64,000 bases of DNA from Brachionus plicatilis (GCA_010279815.1 QEOQ01000092.1:1036050-1100049), one strand, 5' to 3'; counted from the first letter of the stretch, positions 46,034 to 56,595 are shown. Notes: generated by a model not told the origin, from the letters alone. Made by a program: numbers and translations.

Positions 46034-46644
46034 CAGTACATCTTAAAACTAACTTCATCGATTTCTTTCCTCTCCTCTTCCTTTCCTCTTCCTCTCTTCT
46101 TCCTCACTTATTCCTTTCCTCTTCCTTTCCTCTTCCTTTCCTCTTCCTCTCTTCTTCCTTTCCTCTTCCTCACTTCTTCCTTTCCTCTTCCTCTTCCTCT
46201 TCCTCATCCTCTACCTCTTCCTTTCCTCTTCCTTTCCTCTTCCTTTCCTCTTCCTCTCTTGAAAAAAAGAAAAATAAAGAATATAATAAATTATGCTAAT
46301 TTATAATCTCCAATATTTAAATGAAACTATTCAACACGGCTAGCAACTTACAATTGAATCATTATTTTGATCAATTTATTTTACTTAATTTTATTTGCCT
46401 GTGGTAGCCAATAGGTTCATCTAAATTTATGAATTAGCATAATTTATTATTTTCTTCAATTTCTCTTCATCCTAGTGAGGAAGAGGAAAGGAAGAGGAAA
46501 GGAAGAGGAAAGGAAGAGGAAGAGGAAGAGGAAGAGGAAAGGAAGAAGTGAGGAAGAGGAAAGGAAGAAGTGAGGAAGAAGAGAGGAAGAGGAAAGGAAG
46601 AGGAAAGGAAAAGAAAGCGATGAAGTTAGTTTTAAGATGTACTG
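46034..46644. mobile_element. Tc1/mariner-like MITE with long purine/pyrimidine arms
   Basis: TA flanks CAGTACATCTTAAAACTAAC at the left and the complement ending GATGTACTG at the right. The left inner arm is about 190 bp of pure CTTCCT/TTCCTC repeats. The right inner arm is the matching GGAAGA/GAGGAA run (about 46474-46610). The centre has its own short inverted pair around TAATAAATTATGCTAATT. The Ser/Leu/Pro-rich open frames are repeat artefacts. The short relative lies at 3273-3419. Confidence 0.8.
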
Positions 46645-46756
46645 TAGTTGATTCTTATAGTTATTTTTAGGATAAATCAATGACTCTTAAACAACTCTGA
46701 TTTTATTCATACCTTTTTATGTATTAAGAAATATTTAAAGTTATTATCTATGTTTG

Positions 46757-47317
46757 TACAGTGTTTAAAGTTAAACTGTATAATGGGTAAGATCACGTTA
46801 TTTTACGTAATTTTACACCAGTTTAAGAAGTTTGGCCGAAAACGCTTATGCCCAAAAAAAATTGGATTTTGTAGGAAAAAGTGGAAAATAAATAAAAATA
46901 TTTGAATTTTATAAAAAAATTTTTGCAAAAAAACATTACATTACATTTTTTTTACATCATTTTACGTAAAATTACACAATTTAATGTAATAATATTTAAT
47001 TTTTTGTCATATTTTCTAAATTTATGTAAATATTTGTAAAGTAAAAAAAAAACTTAAACTTAAAGCTTTTTTTTTCTTTTGCCAAAAGATGATTTTAAAA
47101 ATAAAAACACAATTTTTGCAATTAAAAATGATTCGGAAAGTGAAAAAAAAAATTAATTGTAATTAAAAAATAAAAAATACAATTTTGTTTTATACCTTTG
47201 TTTTAAAAATTTTGATTTTTTTCGTTTGCCTGCTTTTTCTGTAATTAGGCTTCTTTCTGCTTTTCTCCAGCATTCATTGAAGATTTGTCCGCAGGCACCA
47301 GTTTGGCTAACTCAACT
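46757..47317 (+). repeat. Dispersed repeat with TTACGTAA motifs, copy 2
   Basis: This is the partner of 34763-35340 in the same orientation, about 560 bp. It differs by the loss of one TTACGTAA block and by scattered substitutions. It directly abuts the 3' end of the CR1-like LINE. Confidence 0.8.
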
Positions 47318-47565
47318 ATTTATTCTCTATCTCTCATAGACGTCTTACTAGGAAGACATCTATGGTAGCTAGATGCATTGAAATATAGTTACATAAACAA
47401 AGTTATTAATAGTTTTCTATTTAAAAATAGACAGATATATAAAAAGAAAGGGAAAAACCTAAAAAAAAAAAAGAAAAGAAAAAACAAAACACAACGAGAT
47501 CGAGAACAAAACAATCCGTCACACAATCATCCAAAAAAGTAACTACCCTTAACTTTATAACCTCC

Positions 47566-50562
47566 TTAAATTTCCTCAAGTCCACCGGAATATTTCCATG
47601 CATCGAGTCTATTCTTGAACTGGTTTACAGTCGAGGCATCGATTACTTTCTTAGGGAGGCTGTTCCACACTCTAATCACGCGATTTGTGAAAAAGTTTTC
47701 ACGCTGGGCGCAGTTGGTAGGTGCTTGGACGGACAGGGGCCTCTTGTGCCCTCTAATACCTTGTGCTGGTCCAGGTTGGGAAAGTGAGCTGCAATACGGG
47801 GGAGGTCTGACCCAATCTATGTTGTTCAAGCCGCTTCTTATCTTGAACATTTGGATCATGTCTCCTCTTGTCCTGCGTTCGCTCAGAGTGGGCAAACCCA
47901 AGATGGATAGGCGATCGCTGTAACTTAAATACGGATTCTTGGAATGAGTTTGGTTGCTTGTCTTTGAACTTTCTCAAGAATTTTGCTGTCCTTGGATATG
48001 TAGGGGGACCAGACCACTGCTGCATACTCTAAATGGGGCCTGGCATATGCGCAGTATAGCGTTATGAAGGTGGTGTTAGTCCAGAATTTGAAAGTTATTC
48101 TCAGCTGTCCAAGGATAGAGATAGCTTTATTTGATTGGGCTTTGATATGGCTGGAGAACTTGAGATTGCTCGTGAAGGTTACTCCCAGATCTTTTTCAGT
48201 TCTTGTTTGATTAATTACTGATCTGGTCACACCCATGCAGAGGTCTATGTCCGAGTACTTGGTTTTGCCGGATCTGCTGCATTCCATTAATTTACATTTT
48301 TCGGTGTTGAACAGCATCTTCCAAGTTGTTGACCACTCAGTCAATGCATCAAGGTCCCGTTGCAGCAATGCCAGGTCGTTAACATTACGGATTGTTACTA
48401 TCGTCCGCGAAAAGCTTGATCACGTGGTTTACTATATCAGGCATGTCATTCATGTAGATAACGAACAGCAGTGGGCCTAGAACACTTCCCTGAGGGACTC
48501 CACTAGTGACTTCCATCCAATCCGCAACATACTGCCCTATTGCTACTCGCTGCTTCCGACCTGATAGGAAATTTCTGATCCATTTCACTATTCGATCCTC
48601 GAAACCGTAAGCAGCCACTTTATTACACAGAGACTCGTGACACGCTTTGTCAAACGCTTTGGCGAAATCCAAAAATACCACCAAAACATTCCAGCCGTTG
48701 TCAATACCCTCGCTGATCCTGTCTGCTGTTTCCAGGAGGTTAGTTATTGTCGATTTTTTGAGAACAAAACCGTGCTGCCCGGGAGCGATAAGTTTATTGC
48801 TGAAAAGGTGTTCCATCATGACGTCTCTTATGATCCGTTCCATGATCTTACAAGGCAATGCAGTTATGGAAAGTGGCCTATAATTGCTGACCAGACTTCT
48901 GCTTCCTTTCTTGAAAATAGGCGTGACTTGGGCTCTTTTCCACAGATCGGGTGTCTTACCAGAGGTGAAAGACTGGACAAATATAACGCTGAGAGTTTCG
49001 GCGAAGCCGTTGGCGCATCTCTTTAAGACGAACGGATTTATGCAGTCTTGACCAGGTGATTTACGAGGGTTGAGACGGTTTATTTGCTTTATGACGCTGT
49101 CTGGTGAGAAGACGTCCAAATTGACCACGCATTTGGTGTTTGAGCGACAGGGCATTGCAGGAGCGGACTCATAGTCACGGAGACTAAACACGCTGCTAAA
49201 GTGTTCATTTAGCAATCTGACGAATACTCTGCCGTCCGTCTGAAAGCAGCCATCCGCGTCTAATAGACCTTTGATAGGGTCATTGCAAGCCTTCTGGCTA
49301 TTTATGTAGTTGAAAAGGAGCTTTGGTTGGAGCTTGCAGGATCTCACGATGAAAGCTTCAAACTTGCAAATAGCCTACCTTACTGCAGTCTTCAATTTTT
49401 TGCAGGACTGTATGTAAGCGGCTTTCAAGTGCGCATTGTGAGGAGCTGATCTACAGGGGTAGTGAAATTTATACTTTTCCCTGGTTAGTGTCTTGATGCT
49501 TTGGTTAAACCACTTTGGATTTGAGCGGAGCTGTGTTTTTCTCACTCTAGTTGGTATGGCGAGGCAGGAAGCAGAAGCATAAACGCTGACTAGGAGATTG
49601 TATGAGGAGTCGGCATCATCGGACGAAAGTCTATCTCTGCAGTCTAAGATTTTTTCATTAAATAAACTGTAGTTTCCCTTCGAATAGACTGGCCGAGGAA
49701 AGCGGATTGCAGAAGCTCCGGTATTTGATCTCAGTTCGTAGCTCCAGCGAATAGAAGAATGTAGGCAGTTCTTTTCCGTTAGCCCGAGCGGCGGCCCGTG
49801 TGACACTCTGAAGATTCTTGCAGGGTCGTCAGTCAGAACAAGGTCAAGTATATTGTCCTTAAAAGTAGGTTCCAATACGTGCTGGGTAAGGTAGTTCTTG
49901 TTTAAACAGTCAAGAAAATCCAGGCTGGACGGACGACCTTTGTTTTTGCAAACACCACCTGAATGGTACCAATTTATGTCTGGGAAGTTGAAGTCTCCGG
50001 CCACCAATAAGCTGCAGGACGTATTCTGGCTACAGAGTCTGCTTTCAAAACCGATCGACTTGTTAATCTCAAAGTTTGTCACACTGGCGGAGAAAGGGGG
50101 ACGATACACACAACCAATCAGAATCGTATCAGCACCTGTCTTGATCCTACACCATACTTGTTCACTGCTTACCTGAAGTAGCGGATGTTCATTTATTTCA
50201 AAACTTTCGAGGTCATTGCGGACATAAATAGCAACACCACCACCACGAACTGCCTCTCTGTTCCTGCTATAGAGCTTGTAATTAGTAAGGCTGACTATGC
50301 TGTGGTCGCAGAACCAAGTCTCTGTAATCATAATTACATGTGGGAAGTTGTGGTACTCGATTACTGAGTTAAAGTCGCTCCATTTGTTGACCAAGGAAGT
50401 TGCATTTAAATAGAAAAAAATTAGATTATTAGAGGCTATATTTACATTGACTGATTTGCTTTTAGGGTTGTTGGTCTTCTTATTCGGGCTTATAAATTTC
50501 TCTGAGCTCACCCCAGCGGATGCCCGAGTAGAACTTCTTGCCTTCGTATATGCCAATACCAT
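47566..50562 (-). pseudogene. LINE ORF2: AP endonuclease and reverse transcriptase (disrupted)
   Basis: The endonuclease has FFYLNATSLVNKWSDF, MITETWF, GGGVAIYVRND, VYRPPF and VAGDFNFPDINW. The reverse transcriptase has RAQVTPIFKKGSRSLVSNYR, GQHGFVLKKSTITNLLE, VVFLDFAKAFDKACH, TSGVPQGSVLGPLLFVIYMN and the catalytic KLFADDS. The C-terminal region has DLDALTEWSTTWKMLFNTEK, YAAVVWSPY and ENFFTNRVIRVWNSLP. A TAG stop lies at 49375-49377. Frameshifts lie just after FADDS (about 48390) and near 47930. The HGFxxKxSTxTNLLE wording is typical of the CR1/L2 group. Confidence 0.9.
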
Positions 50563-51213
50563 AGCGGTGCCTCCCTTCAGTGCCTCCTTTCAATTCCTGG
50601 TTACGTCTATTACGCTCTTCTCTAAGATTACGCTCGAGAACTCGTTCACATTGGGTCTTATCAGGATTGACGTAGACCTGCTCGAAGCCCGTCCGGTCTT
50701 TCAAATCCTTCGACTTAGATATTGCTTGCTGTTTAAACTTTGTTTCCTTAAACGTGACCACTATCTTGTCGAGGCGGCTGCCGTTAGCCGACTTTATTCT
50801 ACACTGGTTCTTCACTTGGTCCCTATCTAAATTCAGGACCTCAAGTACCTCGTTGACTCTCTCTTTGTCGGTATCTTCACTTTCGGAATACCCGGCGCCA
50901 GAGATAACCACGTTGTTCTGGATTCTTTCGGTTTCGCTGAGCTCCTTTCTCACGTTTGCAATCATCACCATGGTGCTCTCAGGTTTTTTACTGTTGCTGA
51001 TGACGCTTGCCCACGAAAGGGCCGGGGCGGCATTGTTTGTTACTGGATTTGCTTTCAAATCTGCTATTTCCGTGCCATTTCTTTAATTTGGTCCTTTTGA
51101 GCCTTCACGATGCTTACTAAAGCCATAAAATACTTGTGCATCTTCTTTAAAGTATCAGTACTTTGTCCTGGGACGGTTGGCCAGTCCTCTAATATAGAAA
51201 ATGCTTCGTCCAT
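50480..51213 (-). pseudogene. LINE ORF1 protein (frameshifted)
   Basis: It starts at 51213 with MDEAFSILEDWPTVPGQ and a short helical segment (LKKMHKYFMALVSIVKAQKD). A frameshift follows near 51065-51090, then IADLKANPVTNN. The second part has NVVISGAGYSESEDTDKERV, IKSANGSRLDKIVVTFKETK and a basic end, the arrangement of an RRM-like nucleic-acid-binding domain seen in CR1-type ORF1 proteins. It overlaps the start of ORF2 by about 80 bp. Confidence 0.7.
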
Positions 51214-51336
51214 TTGTTTAATTTATGTGAATTAAATATTTTAAAAATTTAATTCAATTTTTGAAAATATAATAATTTGATTTTTTTTTTGAAATTCTTA
51301 TTCTCATAAAGGGATTTAAAAAATTTCTAGCATTAA

Positions 51337-51956
51337 GTGTGTGCTAGTCAGCCAGTTTTCAAGAGACACCAACTTCAATCCATAAAGGGAGAAAAAGAAA
51401 AGAGTATAAAAAAACTTCAATTATTCACTCTCATTCGGTTGTCGTTTGTGATTCTCGAATATGCTAACATTGTGATGCTGTTTATTCAAATAAATCAACA
51501 TCGGCAATGCGTAATCATTTAAAAAATAATCACAATATATCAATGAATTTAGAAACAAATAATGAGTCTGTCGATATCGACACTTCTTTAGATGAGCCAG
51601 ATAAGCCATTATACAAGAAGCAAAACAAAAATTTTACTAAAGCAGAAGAATTTTTGTTGCAATTTATTGTAAGCGCCGCATTACCGTTTATCATTGTTGA
51701 AATTTCATATTTTAAAAAATTTGTTGAGTGTCTTAATCCTGGACTTGTTTTCCTTCCCACTATACTCTAACAAATCATTTACTTGCTAATGAATTTTCAA
51801 AAATAAGGAACCGTATTAAGCTTAAATAAAAAAAGTTAAATAAAATTTAATTAAAATATTTTATTTGAATTAAAATTCATTCGAACAAGTTATTCAGAAT
51901 AATTTTTTATTCAAGTTTCAATTTTCTTATAAAAAAAAAATTCGATTTCATCACTA
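51337..51956 (+). pseudogene. hAT transposase N-terminal relic with BED zinc finger and 3' TIR
   Basis: The plus-strand frame includes a broken BED finger: IC, a stop in place of Lys, then HCDAVYSNKSTSAMRNHLKN and NHNISM. These give the CxxC and HxxxxH ligands. Then come FTKAEEFLLQFIVSAALPF, VEISYFKKFVECLNPG and, after a frameshift, TLTNHLLANEFSKIR, all typical of hAT transposases. The right end TTCGATTTCATCACTA (51941-51956) is identical to the ends of the hAT element at 11173-12062, so both belong to one family. The catalytic core is deleted. Confidence 0.75.
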
Positions 51957-52044
51957 CTTTTTATAAAAATTTGCCGAAATTAAGGTTAATTATATAAAAA
52001 AGACAATCAAAGAAGATTTTAACATTAAGGCCTATTTTCGCCCC

Positions 52045-52185
52045 CAAACTTTCCAGTATGGTAGAGAAAATTTTGGAATTAATTTTTTAGAGAATTTTTT
52101 CCGCTTTAAAACTAGCCTATTGCGGTCAAAAACAAACCATGGTAAACGGCCCGTTTGAGGCTTCTAAGTAAATGAAAGCTAACAT
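52045..52185 (+). repeat. Direct repeat of about 140 bp, first copy
   Basis: It begins AACTTTCCAGTATGGTAGAG and contains TTTAAAACTAGCCTATTGCG, CAAACCATGGTAAACGGCCC and GAGGCTTCT. It recurs at 52372-52502 with about 95 percent identity by eye. Neither copy encodes anything recognisable. Confidence 0.8.
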
Positions 52186-52371
52186 TTGCCAAATCATGTA
52201 AAACTTGGCTCCAGATTATTCAAATGGTACAGATTTTTTTTTTATTTTGTAAAGAATTAAAATATCTATAAAAAATACCAATGGTCGACTTACTTGATGC
52301 TGAAAATAATTGGTAAAAGATGTTCTAAAACCAGTACCAAAAAAAATCAATTTTATAATCCAATGGTTGAA

Positions 52372-52502
52372 TAACTTTCCGGTATGGTAGAGAAAATTTT
52401 GGAGCTAATTTTATAGAGAATTTTTTCCGCTTTAAAACTAGCCTATTGCGGTCAAAAACAAACCATGGTAAACGGCCCATTTGAGGCTTCTATGTAAATG
52501 AA
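52372..52502 (+). repeat. Direct repeat of about 140 bp, second copy
   Basis: This is the second copy of the 52045-52185 sequence, separated from it by about 190 bp. Differences are a few substitutions such as CCGGTATGG for CCAGTATGG. Confidence 0.8.
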
Positions 52503-52692
52503 ATAATTAATTAATAATTGTTTGTTTTGCTGTTTAAAAAAAAAAGCTATTAAATAATATCAAGAAAAAAAATTTAACAACGCTAAAATATTTACACATT
52601 ATTTTATTCATAAATAGTTATTTTTATTTATTTATTTTAAAATACAAAAAAAAATTAATTTTTTCACATTCTAAGCAAAAATTATTCATTTT

Positions 52693-53733
52693 TTAATTTT
52701 TTCTTAAATAAAAAGCGCTAACTATATTCAAATTTGGAATTGTTGTTTTATAAGACATGGGACTTAAATCATCAATTAAGTACATTCTATTTGAAAAATT
52801 GTACACCCCAAGGTAATGATTTACTCTAAAAATGGTATAGAACATTAAGACATAATTGTCACCGTTAATTATTATTTCATTTTCTAATTCCGAGCCAAAT
52901 ATTTCTAATTGCGAGCTATTGTTTACCACTAGAAAAATAGGATTTTTATTTTGAATTAAGAACTCTGCCTTTACTTCCAAAAACTTTTTGCATCTATTAC
53001 ATTTATGCTTTTTAATTGAAATTGATACTTCTAATCCGTGTTTAACATAGCTTATCATTGAACCGCCATTTCCATGGTGCCTTCCACATGAGCAACTTGC
53101 AGAGCACTCGTAAAGCTGCTGGGAGTGCAAATGAATATCAATTAATTCGGTCTGATCTCCAAAAATGTCATAGATACCTTTTTCATTAACACACTTCTTG
53201 CTACCATCTACGACCCAAGCCGATTTTGCTCTATTCCATTCATTTTTTTCTATTAAATCAATTACATTTAATATTTCTTTTTTTGCTTCAAGATTACACA
53301 GCATGATTTCGGTTTTAAAAAACGCTTTTACTTTTGATGCGTACCAGAATCCAAGTAAAAAATAATCGATCGTACAAGTATTTGTAAGTCGAATACGTGT
53401 AATTGGACCATTCAAATCAGTAAAACGACCGCCCCAGCTTAAAACATGCTTAATGAAATCATTCAGTTGGCACAAATTATAATCGATTTCCGAAGTTTCT
53501 ATCGAATTAACTATCAATTGATTGTTAATTTTACCATTGTTATCAGCTAAATTTAACTGTAGGTCTGCGTCGTCGTTTTCAAGGTTCGATTGTTCTGTTT
53601 CCGATGAAAAAATCTCAGTTTTAGACTTTTTTTGAATATTGTTTTTTTTTCGTTTTGTCTGCGTGTTTTGAGTTGCAGGATCGATTTCATCATCGGTTGA
53701 TTCCATGAATACACTCGGAAATATATCGGACAA
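52693..53733 (-). CDS. Transposon-linked ORF with USP-like cysteine peptidase boxes
   Basis: This is an intact 346-aa frame that overlaps the end of the transposase by 44 bp. An acidic/basic N-terminus with KRKKNNIQKK is followed by LTNTCTIDYFLLGFW (Cys120), a Cys/His cluster ECSASCSCGRHH with a later HKCNRCK, and near the end VNHYLGVYNF (His306) and MYLIDDLSP (Asp321/322). The order N-x-C box, zinc-type insert, HYxG box and downstream Asp is that of ubiquitin-hydrolase (C19/C98) folds. Activity is unproven. It may instead be a structural accessory protein of the transposon. I do not recognise a named family. Confidence 0.6.
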   Translation of the reverse strand: MSDIFPSVFMESTDDEIDPATQNTQTKRKKNNIQKKSKTEIFSSETEQSNLENDDADLQLNLADNNGKINNQLIVNSIETSEIDYNLCQLNDFIKHVLSWGGRFTDLNGPITRIRLTNTCTIDYFLLGFWYASKVKAFFKTEIMLCNLEAKKEILNVIDLIEKNEWNRAKSAWVVDGSKKCVNEKGIYDIFGDQTELIDIHLHSQQLYECSASCSCGRHHGNGGSMISYVKHGLEVSISIKKHKCNRCKKFLEVKAEFLIQNKNPIFLVVNNSSQLEIFGSELENEIIINGDNYVLMFYTIFRVNHYLGVYNFSNRMYLIDDLSPMSYKTTIPNLNIVSAFYLRKN

Positions 53734-54954
53734 AAAAGACGCTGGTTTTGGTATCTCTTCGATGTTTCAACATAGTGTTGCGAACATGTGATACTGAACG
53801 AAATGATTCTTTTAAGATTCCATTGACTGCTTCAATAACCCATTGACATTTTGTTACGATTCGTGAATTATTGGCCTGTTGACAAGTAAGTTGCTTTTTT
53901 GATTTACTTAAAAATTCCGGCATTTTAACGATAAAATTCTTCTTTTTCAAAAAAGTAGCTGCATCCCTAAATCCTCTATCCACTAAAAAAATATCATCAT
54001 CTTTTAAAATAATATCTAATTCTCTATCGATTTCAAAGCACTCCTGAATAATTTTTGCATCGTTAAAAGTAGCAGGAAATGGTCCATAGGCATTTAAAAT
54101 AAACCCATTTGTAGTGCAAAAAATGAAGGGTTTGACGAGTGGCCTTTTTTGCTTTAGTATTGTAGAATTTTTCATTTCACAAAGATGTTCGTTTATCATT
54201 TCAAATTCTTTTTTGAAAATGCCAGTGGTTTCTTTGCATTTATCATCATCAATTTAATTCAAGTCACCAAATTCATCAAACAAACTATTTCTTTTGGAAG
54301 CCTCAATTAAACTTTCAATAATATCTTTTATCGATTCTTTGTCCATCTCGACTTGGCGTTTAAAAGATATAATTAAATCAATTTCTTCTTTCTTAAAACG
54401 ATTTCCTTGTAGATGCGAAAAACAAGTTCTACATTGTTTAGGTATAAAAATATTCTTATAAATCATTGCTTGTACTCTCGCTTCGGGTGGGACAACAAAA
54501 AGTTTTTGGTATGAATTGCTTTTGAAACATACAATACAACGCTTATGAGAGCTATACGATTTTGGTAAATCGACTAAAATAAATTGAGATAAAACATTCG
54601 AATCTGTTTGTACCATTTTGTCTTCTTTGACATTTTGATTTGAACATTCGATTTCTACATCTCGATTTGATTCAGTCATAGGACTATGATAATCTCATTT
54701 TGAATAGTTTTCACATCATTAATTATATTTAAAACATGATGATTTTGGGGGGTCTGGTTATCGGTAGCAATGAAGGTTTCTTGTCTTCTTTTACCCTTTC
54801 GATAGCAATAAACACAAATATAATCGCCTAACTGCATTTCGATTTCAGGTTTAAATCGATTTGCCTTTTCGAGAACCTCAATACTTTTAATTGAAAAAAA
54901 ATAACTCTTTCGAAGGTCTTTAAATCGTTTTCCACATTTTGGACATTTATGCAT
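53690..54954 (-). pseudogene. DDE_Tnp_4-type transposase (Harbinger/IS5-like), disrupted
   Basis: The N-terminus (54954-54676) has HKCPKCGKRF and DYICVYCYRKGKRR. A frameshift joins it to 54679-54254 with RCIVCFKSNSYQKLFVVPPE and CRTCFSHLQGNRFKKEEIDL. A TAA at 54254-54256 is followed in the same frame by 54199-53690 with KQKRPLVKPFIFCTTNGFIL, AYGPFPATFNDAKIIQECF, the second Asp in FLVDRGFRD, and the Glu region KCQWVIEAVNG. The segment that should hold the first catalytic Asp, just before KRPLVKPF, is missing. The enzyme is dead by deletion. Confidence 0.75.
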
Positions 54955-55617
54955 TGTTTTGGTTCGAAGTCTCTGACATTTTTTAGCACAATTTTTAAAC
55001 TTTCAGCTTTATTTTCAAAAAAAATTTAAGAAATTCAAATATTTTTCAATTATTGTTAGTCATGTGATCATTTATTCAATTTTTTAAAATGTTTTATCTG
55101 CACTTTTTAAAATTAAAATATGCTTTTTTGACATTTAAAGGGATAATAATGAGGAAATTTTTTTTTGTCATAAACCCCCCATTGGGCTAGCTTTTTATCC
55201 AATTTATCAAAATATCAAAAGATGATTAGAATTAAGTGAGTATTGGCTGAGAAAATTGGGGGCGGAGTTAACATACAAATGCTACAGTCTCCTTTATTCA
55301 CTTTTTCTTTCAAAAAATTGAAAAATAGGATAATTGAATATTAGGTTCTAAAAATTTAAAAAAAAATTTTTCTTTTTTGAGATTTTGTTTCATTAAATTT
55401 TACTTAAACTATAGAAAATTTACGAAAATTATCGTTATTTTACGATGAATACTCTTTTTTAGATTACCATTTTTTAAGTTAAATATGGTTACCAAAGATT
55501 ACACAAAATATTAAGTGATTTGTTTTTGGCGACTTTCAACATATCAGCTAGTAGATAAGAAAATGAGCTTTCTGAGGATATAAAAAATGCTTAGGAAATT
55601 TTTGTTGGAACCTTATT
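54955..55617. other. Non-coding stretch upstream of the transposon ORFs
   Basis: It includes AAACCCCCCATTGGGCTAGC near 55174 and TTGGGGGCGGAG at 55255. No gene was recognised. Confidence 0.4.
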
Positions 55618-55690
55618 ATTATTTATTATTATTTATTTAATTGTTTATCTGTGACGAGCTAATACTCCTTCAGATTAAAAAAAAAAGAAA
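55618..55690 (-). mobile_element. LINE 3'-tail remnant
   Basis: On the minus strand it reads CTGAAGGAGTATTAGCTCGT, then CACAGATAAACAATTAAATA, leading into ATAATAATAAATAATAA repeats. This is the same 3' end as at 17011-17062 and 39711-39760. It is a short insertion without coding sequence. Confidence 0.55.
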
Positions 55691-56595
55691 AATATAATAA
55701 AATAAATAAAGTTAAAAATAAGGTAGAATAAAAAAGAGAAAATAAATAAAAAATTTAAATAAAAAAGATAAAAATAAGTGTAAAAGAATTACTGTAAAAA
55801 AATAAAATTAAAATGTAAATTAAAAATAAGATAAAAATATAAGTTAAAATATAATATAAAATACAATTAAAATTAACAAATTGTAAGTAATGAAAGATGC
55901 AAAATGTTTAAGTATTGAACAGTTTAGAAAAGTTTGACCGTTTTATTTGGTAAAAAGTAAAATAAATTAATTTGGCGAATTGTTGTTCATCTTTTTTGGG
56001 AATTTGGTACGAAAAATAAAAACACTTTAAAATAAAAATTGTTTATTTAATTAAGTTTAAAGGAGAAAAACGATTATTAGAGATTTAAATAAAAGATTAT
56101 TTTTAAATTTTGTTATTTTACTTTGCCGTACTCAAAGGATATACTAACATATGAATTTGTCTATATTTAAAAGAAATTTGAATTTTACAAATTAATAAAT
56201 TAAAAATAATATTGATTGTACTAAAGTAAATAAAAGAACGATATTTAAATTCTTTGAAAAATTTTCTGAATTTGTTTGCATGTCATATTTTTTTAAAGTA
56301 ATAATAAAAATTAAATTTATTGAGTTAATTTAAATCAAAAAATGTTAAAGAAATTTATTGGTGCTTGAATCCATTTAAATTCATGTTTTAAAAAACGTGA
56401 GAACAATAAAACTAATAAAAAATAAATTTAATAAATCGAATTAAGTTCTGAAAATTACTAGATAAATAAAATTATAGTTCCGAATTGAAAAAAAAAGCTA
56501 GAAAATTTAATTTAAACTCATGATTAGATAATTTCCGCCTTGTTTGTTATATAATGTAGAAAAATTTTCATAAAAAAAAGTTTAAATAATTCAAA
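55691..56595. other. Non-coding A-rich stretch upstream of the channel gene
   Basis: It is strongly A-rich (55690-55880 is almost all A with T, G interruptions). It contains the presumed promoter and 5' UTR of the DEG/ENaC gene. TATATAATG at 56548 is a conceivable TATA element but cannot be told from background. Confidence 0.4.

Larger units (their letters stand above)
47325..51300 (-). mobile_element. Nearly full-length CR1-like LINE, inactivated
   Basis: The minus-strand element has two ORFs of normal order: ORF1 (51213-50480) and ORF2 with endonuclease and reverse transcriptase (50562-47566). The GC content is clearly higher than in the flanks. Frameshifts and one nonsense codon in both ORFs make it inactive, but decay is light, so the insertion is fairly recent. 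The 3' UTR ends near 47330 in an ATAGAGAATAAATAG-like tail. Confidence 0.85.
52693..54954 (-). mobile_element. Coding part of a DDE DNA transposon, internally deleted
   Basis: A chain of four minus-strand frames reads from 54954 to 52693: a zinc-ribbon N-terminus, a second zinc-finger region, a DDE_Tnp_4-type catalytic part and a separate downstream ORF. GC content and codon use are similar to local DNA. Possible ends with the shared motif CGCCCCCAA occur near 52038-52046 and 55256-55264, but are too short to be certain. Confidence 0.75.

Noticed and set aside
46009..46680. Ser/Leu/Pro-rich open frames
   Set aside because: These are products of the CTTCCT/GAGGAA tracts of a MITE, not genes.
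48235..50830. Several plus-strand open frames opposite the LINE
   Set aside because: They are antisense shadows of ORF1 and ORF2. The minus strand carries the clear endonuclease and reverse transcriptase motifs.
52038..55264. CGCCCCCAA inverted pair as the terminal repeats of the DDE transposon
   Set aside because: Only about nine bases match and no target duplication was found, so the ends are left undefined.
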